DNA from: Paracoccaceae bacterium
GTDB taxonomy: Bacteria; Pseudomonadota; Alphaproteobacteria; Rhodobacterales; Rhodobacteraceae
Assembly: GCA_007119835.1 (NCBI GenBank)
Contig: SKOX01000149.1
Location: forward strand, 1-12,496
Reading direction: 5' to 3'
Length of the DNA: 12,496 nucleotides
The position numbers and the translations under genes are program-made. The notes beneath the pieces were generated by a model that was not told the DNA's origin, searched no databases, and worked only from the letters and a program-made list of their open reading frames with translations. Below, piece by piece: positions 9,570-12,496 of this stretch; within the stretch, counting starts at the first letter, position 1, and each line of letters opens with the position of its first letter.

Positions 9570-10307
9570 TCAGCGGCGCCGCCAGCGTCCCGGCAGGTCT
9601 GTCACGCCACTATCCCCGGGCGCCCGGACGCGGTCAAGGATGCGCTGGGGGCCCTTCAGAAGGGCGGCCGCGAAAGGATTCTGCGCGACCTTGGCCTTGA
9701 CGCTCTCGAACTGCATCACGTCATCGATACGGCGGCGTATGAAGGCGCGCGTGGCCTCCATGTCCAGCGTCTCGTCACCGAGCCAGTAGAGCAGCGAGGC
9801 GGAGTAGACGCCGGACAGGGTCGCGCGCTTGGTGTACCAGTTGTAGTCGCGGCTGTCGTCGCCGAGGGCGGTCCAGATCGTGTCGGCCGTGTGCCAGATC
9901 GCGCGGGCCCCGTCGGGAGCGTAGATCGGCAGCGCGAAGAGGGCCGCGGCACGGCGCACGGCCTCCCGGTCGGACGAGAGCATCTCGAGGCGCATGAAGA
10001 CCGCGTGGGCGATCCGGTCCCGGAAGCGCAGTCCAAGGAGGTCGGCATGGGTGAGCGCCTCGGCGAGCTTGTCGTCGCAGGCATAATGGTAGGCAAGGGC
10101 AAGATCGACGCCGCCGCGCGGGAAGGCGAGCCGTGAGATTGCGGGATCGACGTCCGCTTCCTCGACGGCGTAGGACAGCGTCTTGTCCGACCAGCCGTCG
10201 AAGGCAACGTGCGGCAGCGCGGCCTCGACGACCTTTGCGCGGGCTTCGGCGACGGGATCCGGCTCCAGCGCCTCGTCCCCTCCTGTTCCGCGTTCGGCGT
10301 CGGTCAT
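9570..10307 (-). CDS. coq9: COQ9-family ubiquinone biosynthesis protein
   Basis: COQ9 proteins are lipid-binding members with a TetR-like fold that support the COQ7 hydroxylation step of ubiquinone synthesis in eukaryotes; bacterial members are assumed to act in the same pathway. The protein has 245 residues. Family blocks are [14 protein letters not shown] (about 33-46), [14 protein letters not shown] (about 82-95), [22 protein letters not shown] (split over about 138-160, with the conserved Trp and Tyr residues), then [15 protein letters not shown] and [13 protein letters not shown] near the C-terminus. The bacterial family was once named for being divergent from rpsU (TIGR02396), and exactly that arrangement is seen here. 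CTCCT at 10313-10317 on the + strand is the ribosome-binding site (AGGAG), five bases before the ATG. It heads an operon with the aminotransferase and quinone oxidoreductase genes. Confidence 0.95.
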   Translation of the reverse strand: MTDAERGTGGDEALEPDPVAEARAKVVEAALPHVAFDGWSDKTLSYAVEEADVDPAISRLAFPRGGVDLALAYHYACDDKLAEALTHADLLGLRFRDRIAHAVFMRLEMLSSDREAVRRAAALFALPIYAPDGARAIWHTADTIWTALGDDSRDYNWYTKRATLSGVYSASLLYWLGDETLDMEATRAFIRRRIDDVMQFESVKAKVAQNPFAAALLKGPQRILDRVRAPGDSGVTDLPGRWRRR

Positions 10308-10344
10308 GCTCGCTCCTCTCCTCTCGCTGCTCCGTCGTGCCCTG

Positions 10345-10373
10345 TGGACAGACCCGACATCAGTGTCTATATA
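10345..10373 (+). promoter_or_regulatory. rpsU promoter with an inverted repeat in the spacer
   Basis: TGGACA (10345-10350) and TATATA (10368-10373) are 17 bases apart, an excellent sigma-70 arrangement. The next bases are GCGCGC, a GC-rich discriminator of the kind linked to stringent control of ribosomal genes. GACA-TCAG-TGTC (10356-10367) is an inverted repeat filling most of the spacer. TATATA reads the same on both strands, so it might also serve coq9. Confidence 0.7.
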
Positions 10374-10411
10374 GCGCGCTCCGGCACGACGACGACAGAA
10401 ACTCAGAGCGA

Positions 10412-10422
10412 AAGGTGGTGAT
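10412..10422 (+). promoter_or_regulatory. Extended Shine-Dalgarno sequence of rpsU
   Basis: AAGGTGGTGAT differs at one base from the full anti-SD complement AAGGAGGTGAT. Its core lies 11 bases before the GTG start at 10430. The long match may help translation of the S21 gene from a GTG codon. Confidence 0.6.
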
Positions 10423-10429
10423 TGATCCC

Positions 10430-10636
10430 GTGCAGGTAGTGGTTCGTGACAACAACGTCGACCAGGCTCTCCGCGCGCTGAAAAAGAAGATGCAGCGCGA
10501 GGGCGTCTTCCGTGAGATGAAGCTTCGGCAGCACTTCGAGAAGCCCTCCGAGAAGAAGGCTCGCGAGAAGGCCGAGGCCGTGCGCCGCGCGCGCAAGCTG
10601 GCGCGCAAGAAGTTGCAGCGCGAAGGCCTTCTCTGA
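10430..10636 (+). CDS. rpsU: 30S ribosomal protein S21
   Basis: S21 is a small basic protein of the 30S subunit that sits near the 3' end of 16S rRNA and helps translation initiation. The product has 68 residues, the usual alphaproteobacterial length. The sequence [19 protein letters not shown], then [20 protein letters not shown] and the Arg/Lys/Ala-rich C-terminal helix to EGLL, is typical. The start is a GTG at 10430, since homologues begin at this Met-Gln-Val. In-frame GTGs at 10415 and 10418 lie inside the Shine-Dalgarno sequence and are unlikely. The gene has its own promoter and terminator. It is divergent from coq9 and about 3.8 kb beyond rpoD, not upstream of dnaG as in E. coli. Confidence 0.96.
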   Translation: MQVVVRDNNVDQALRALKKKMQREGVFREMKLRQHFEKPSEKKAREKAEAVRRARKLARKKLQREGLL

Positions 10637-10680
10637 AAGGCCGCGGTCACGAGATCCTCGTACCGTTTCACCGTGAAAAT

Positions 10681-10726
10681 CCCTTAAAATCCTGATTTCG
10701 GCCTGAAATCAGATTTTGCTCAAGGG
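10681..10726 (+). terminator. Long hairpin terminator of rpsU
   Basis: CTGATTTC (10692-10699) and GAAATCAG (10705-10712) form a perfect 8-bp stem with loop GGCCT. AAAAT (10686-10690) pairs with ATTTT (10713-10717) past one bulged C. CCCTT (10681-10685) can pair with AAGGG (10722-10726). The T-run at 10714-10717 and A-run upstream fit a terminator that could work in both directions, 45 bases past the rpsU stop. Confidence 0.7.
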
Positions 10727-10992
10727 TTGACGGGCCAGTCCCGGGGGACGCGCAGAAGCGCGCTCCCCATCATAGATCCGCGATCCCGAAACTGGTTGCC
10801 AGTTCGAGGCGCTCCGTCGCCTGGAAGGGTCCGGATACAGACCGTCCAGTGTTCGGACGCCACCCGCATCCGGTTGACCGTGGTCGCAAGCGGATCAGCC
10901 GCTGCCCATGATACCGGCGAGCCCGGGTTTCCGGCTACGATGCGGCCACATTGACACTTGCTTGCCGGTATTTTGGCGGCTTGCTGCGTGGC

Positions 10993-11010
10993 CGCCCGCG
11001 GAAGCGGGCG
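10993..11010 (-). terminator. Hairpin downstream of the oxidase subunit IV gene
   Basis: CGCCCGC (10993-10999) and GCGGGCG (11004-11010) pair perfectly around a 4-base loop, 35 bp past the stop of the minus-strand subunit IV gene. No T-run follows on that strand, so the terminator role is only possible. Confidence 0.3.
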
Positions 11011-11044
11011 CGCTCAAGGGTGCGATGCGCCTCGGCGGCACCCG

Positions 11045-11254
11045 TCAGGTGGCGAAGATCGCGAGAAAGGCCAGGATCGCGAGCGTCGCGCCGAACAGGT
11101 AGATCCAGAACTTGATGAACCCCTCGAAGGTCCGCTTCTGCTCGGTGACGTCCATGTGGCCGTACTTGTATTCGGTCTCGGGCGTCGTCTTCTCCGTGAG
11201 CGTTCCGTGCTCGGTGCTGTAGAGGTGCTCATCGCGCTGCGTCTGCTGAGCCAT
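11045..11254 (-). CDS. aa3-type cytochrome c oxidase subunit IV
   Basis: This is a one-helix membrane protein of 69 residues matching the bacterial aa3-type cytochrome c oxidase subunit IV family (PF07835). It is a small accessory subunit of the terminal oxidase, with no known catalytic residues. The family block GHMDVTEQKRTFEGFIKFW is followed by a single hydrophobic segment of about 20 residues reaching the C-terminus (YLFGATLAILAFLAIFAT). The start at 11254 has GGAG at 11263-11266 (complement strand) eight bases upstream. A longer frame to 11314 would add 20 residues rich in Arg and is unlikely. The N-terminal stretch of about 28 residues before the family block is longer than in many relatives. 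No other oxidase genes are nearby. No promoter was recognised in the 150-bp gap to the MBL-fold gene upstream on the same strand. Confidence 0.87.
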   Translation of the reverse strand: MAQQTQRDEHLYSTEHGTLTEKTTPETEYKYGHMDVTEQKRTFEGFIKFWIYLFGATLAILAFLAIFAT

Positions 11255-11404
11255 TCGGTCTTCTCCAAAAGTTCGTCCTGTCCGGTGCCGTGGCCACCGC
11301 CTGCCGCGCTGCACGCGCCCCGGCGCTTGGCTTAGCCGAACAACGCCTGCAAGTCAGGTGGGAATCGTGGCCTCGTACGTCAACTTTGGTGCCACCGGAC
11401 GGCG

Positions 11405-12448
11405 TCAGGCCCGGCGCCAGAGCCAGGCGCCGTGCGGCCCCGGCTCGCGCACCGCAAGACCCAGGGCGCGGAGATGATTGAGGTGGCCGACCGCCTCGAC
11501 GAGGGCGAGCCCGTATTCGTCACGGCCGATCGCGCGGCCGTAGAGCGACGGGAAGCACCCGGCAGCCGTGCGCGGCTCCTCGATCCAGGCCAGAAGCCGG
11601 TCGAGCATCCGCCGGTGGCCGGCGACCAGCGCCTCGAGGCGGTCGGGAATGCCGTGGAACGGCCGCTGGTGGCCAGGCAGCGCCAGCTGGTCCGCATGGG
11701 CGGCTTCGCCCAGAGCCACGCATGCGGCCAGGTATTCGCCGACCGGGTCGGCCTCCGGCTCGGTCGCGTAGACGCCGAGATTCGGCGTGATCCGCGGCAG
11801 CACCTGATCGGCGGTCAGCACGAGGTCGTGGCCGATGCCCCAGAAGGTCGCCTGGTCGGGCGCGTGGCCCTGCCCGAGACGCACGCGCCAGCGACGGCGG
11901 CCGAGTTCGATCTCGGCGCCGTCCCGGAGCCGGGTGAAGCCGAGCGGCATCGGCGCGACGATATCGGCATAGTTGAAGGGGCGCGTGCCCGCCCGCTCTG
12001 CGAGGATATCGGGTGCCATGCCGGCACCGCGCCAGAAGGCCAGCGTCTCGGGCGGCGGCACCGGCTGCTCGTCGAGGCACAGCATCCGGGCGAAGAGCCA
12101 GCTCGTGCGCGTGGCCAGGAGCTCCGCGCCCTGGCCCTGAAACCAGCCGGCGAGGCCGACATGGTCGGGATGGTGATGGGTGACCACGACCCGCCGCACC
12201 GGCCGGCCGCCCAGCGGACCCGCCAGCAGCCGCTCCCAGATCGCCCGGCCGCGGCGCGAAGCGAAGCCCGTGTCGACGATCGTCCAGCCGTCGCCTTCGT
12301 CGAGGGCGTAGACGTTGACGTGGTCGAGGCGCATCGGCAGCGGCAGCCGCATCCAGAGGACGCCGTCGGCCACGGGCACGGCCTCGCCCTCCCCCGGCAC
12401 GGCGAGGTCGGGGAAGCGTACGCCCGCCGCGAGCTCTCGCGCGCTCAG
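11405..12448 (-). CDS. MBL-fold metallo-hydrolase
   Basis: This is a metallo-beta-lactamase-fold hydrolase, mostly cytoplasmic enzymes that use two metal ions; the substrate is not known for this group. Counting from the GTG at 12400, the metal-binding motif H75-x-H77-x-D79-H80 is in VVTHHHPDHVG. Further candidate ligands are H179 (GQGHAPDQ), D198 (LTADQVLP) and H244 (LPGHQRPF). A helical C-terminal domain of about 80 residues follows. The GTG gives 331 residues but has no ribosome-binding site, and it cuts into an N-terminal stretch (GVRFPDLAVPGEGEAV) that looks like the usual start region of relatives. The only other plausible start in frame is a CTG at 12448, with GAGG seven bases upstream and overlapping the stop of the preceding gene. 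This start adds 16 residues and is used here with caution. Confidence 0.85.
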   Translation of the reverse strand: MSARELAAGVRFPDLAVPGEGEAVPVADGVLWMRLPLPMRLDHVNVYALDEGDGWTIVDTGFASRRGRAIWERLLAGPLGGRPVRRVVVTHHHPDHVGLAGWFQGQGAELLATRTSWLFARMLCLDEQPVPPPETLAFWRGAGMAPDILAERAGTRPFNYADIVAPMPLGFTRLRDGAEIELGRRRWRVRLGQGHAPDQATFWGIGHDLVLTADQVLPRITPNLGVYATEPEADPVGEYLAACVALGEAAHADQLALPGHQRPFHGIPDRLEALVAGHRRMLDRLLAWIEEPRTAAGCFPSLYGRAIGRDEYGLALVEAVGHLNHLRALGLAVREPGPHGAWLWRRA

Positions 12449-12496
12449 GGCGTGGCCTCGGGCATGGCGAGAGCCGCATCGCCTTCGATCGCGGCG
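12445..12496 (-). CDS. C-terminal end of an upstream gene (cut by the window)
   Basis: A minus-strand frame open to the window edge ends at the TGA 12447-12445. It encodes the last 16 residues, AAIEGDAALAMPEATP. The frame is distinct from the MBL-fold gene that follows, and the likely overlap of its stop with the next start suggests an operon. The fragment is too short to name the protein, and its reality depends on sequence outside the window. Confidence 0.45.
   Translation of the reverse strand, partial: AAIEGDAALAMPEATP

Larger units (their letters stand above)
10637..11044 (+). other. Gene-free region of 408 bp with several hairpins
   Basis: No convincing gene was found. Two short open frames here (10727-10954 and 10908-11102) have no homology that I recognise, no ribosome-binding site, and a composition unlike the neighbours. 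After the rpsU terminator there are stems at 10743-10768 (11 positions, one G-T pair and one mismatch, loop AGAA), 10787-10806 (loop TTG, one bulged A), 10807-10822 and 10843-10859. A perfect 7-bp stem with a GGAA loop is at 10993-11010. TTGACA occurs at 10951 but no -10 box is at a usual distance. The region may hold a structured RNA or may be simple spacer. Confidence 0.5.

Noticed and set aside
10344..10352. DnaA-box-like TGTGGACAG overlapping the rpsU -35
   Set aside because: Two of nine bases differ from the consensus, it is a single copy, and the -35 box explains the same bases.
10727..10954. 75-residue open frame after rpsU
   Set aside because: It starts at a TTG right after the terminator, has no ribosome-binding site, and its residues show no family pattern.

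Overview
The window is about 12.5 kb of GC-rich bacterial chromosome. The best fit is an alphaproteobacterium, probably of the Rhodobacterales. Supporting signs are an RpoD with alphaproteobacterial-type regions 1-4, a COQ9-family gene divergent from a 68-residue S21 gene, a short aa3-type cytochrome oxidase subunit IV, and heavy use of G/C at third codon positions. No mobile element, CRISPR array, tRNA or rRNA was seen. The content is mostly housekeeping, so the points of interest are regulatory and structural rather than a new defence or metabolic system.

Left part (1-6603, + strand): a large MscS-type mechanosensitive channel, cut at its 5' end by the window edge, then dnaG (primase) and rpoD (primary sigma factor). 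dnaG has no Shine-Dalgarno sequence. A promoter-like TTGCCA-N17-GATATC ends six bases before its ATG, so it may be leaderless. rpoD most likely starts at 4567 behind a CGGAG ribosome-binding site, not at the ATG that overlaps the dnaG stop.

Middle (6604-7573, + strand): a small HlyU-family protein and a YjbQ-family protein. In the gap between them lies a short stretch that resembles rpoD region 4.2 at both base and residue level, in the same reading frame as yjbQ.

Right-centre (7668-10307, - strand): coq9, a class-IV (branched-chain-like) aminotransferase and a PIG3-type quinone oxidoreductase. They run as a tight operon, with a 40-bp gap and then an ATGA overlap. The operon is divergent from rpsU (10430-10636, +). 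The 122-bp divergent region carries a clear TGGACA-N17-TATATA promoter for rpsU with an inverted repeat in its spacer. rpsU ends in a long hairpin terminator. A 408-bp gene-free region (10637-11044) follows and contains several hairpins.

Right end (11045-12496, - strand): an aa3-type cytochrome c oxidase subunit IV, an MBL-fold hydrolase whose likely start is a CTG, and the last 16 codons of an upstream gene. The rpsU, dnaG and rpoD genes that form one operon in enterobacteria all occur here, but rpsU is about 3.8 kb beyond rpoD, in its own unit.
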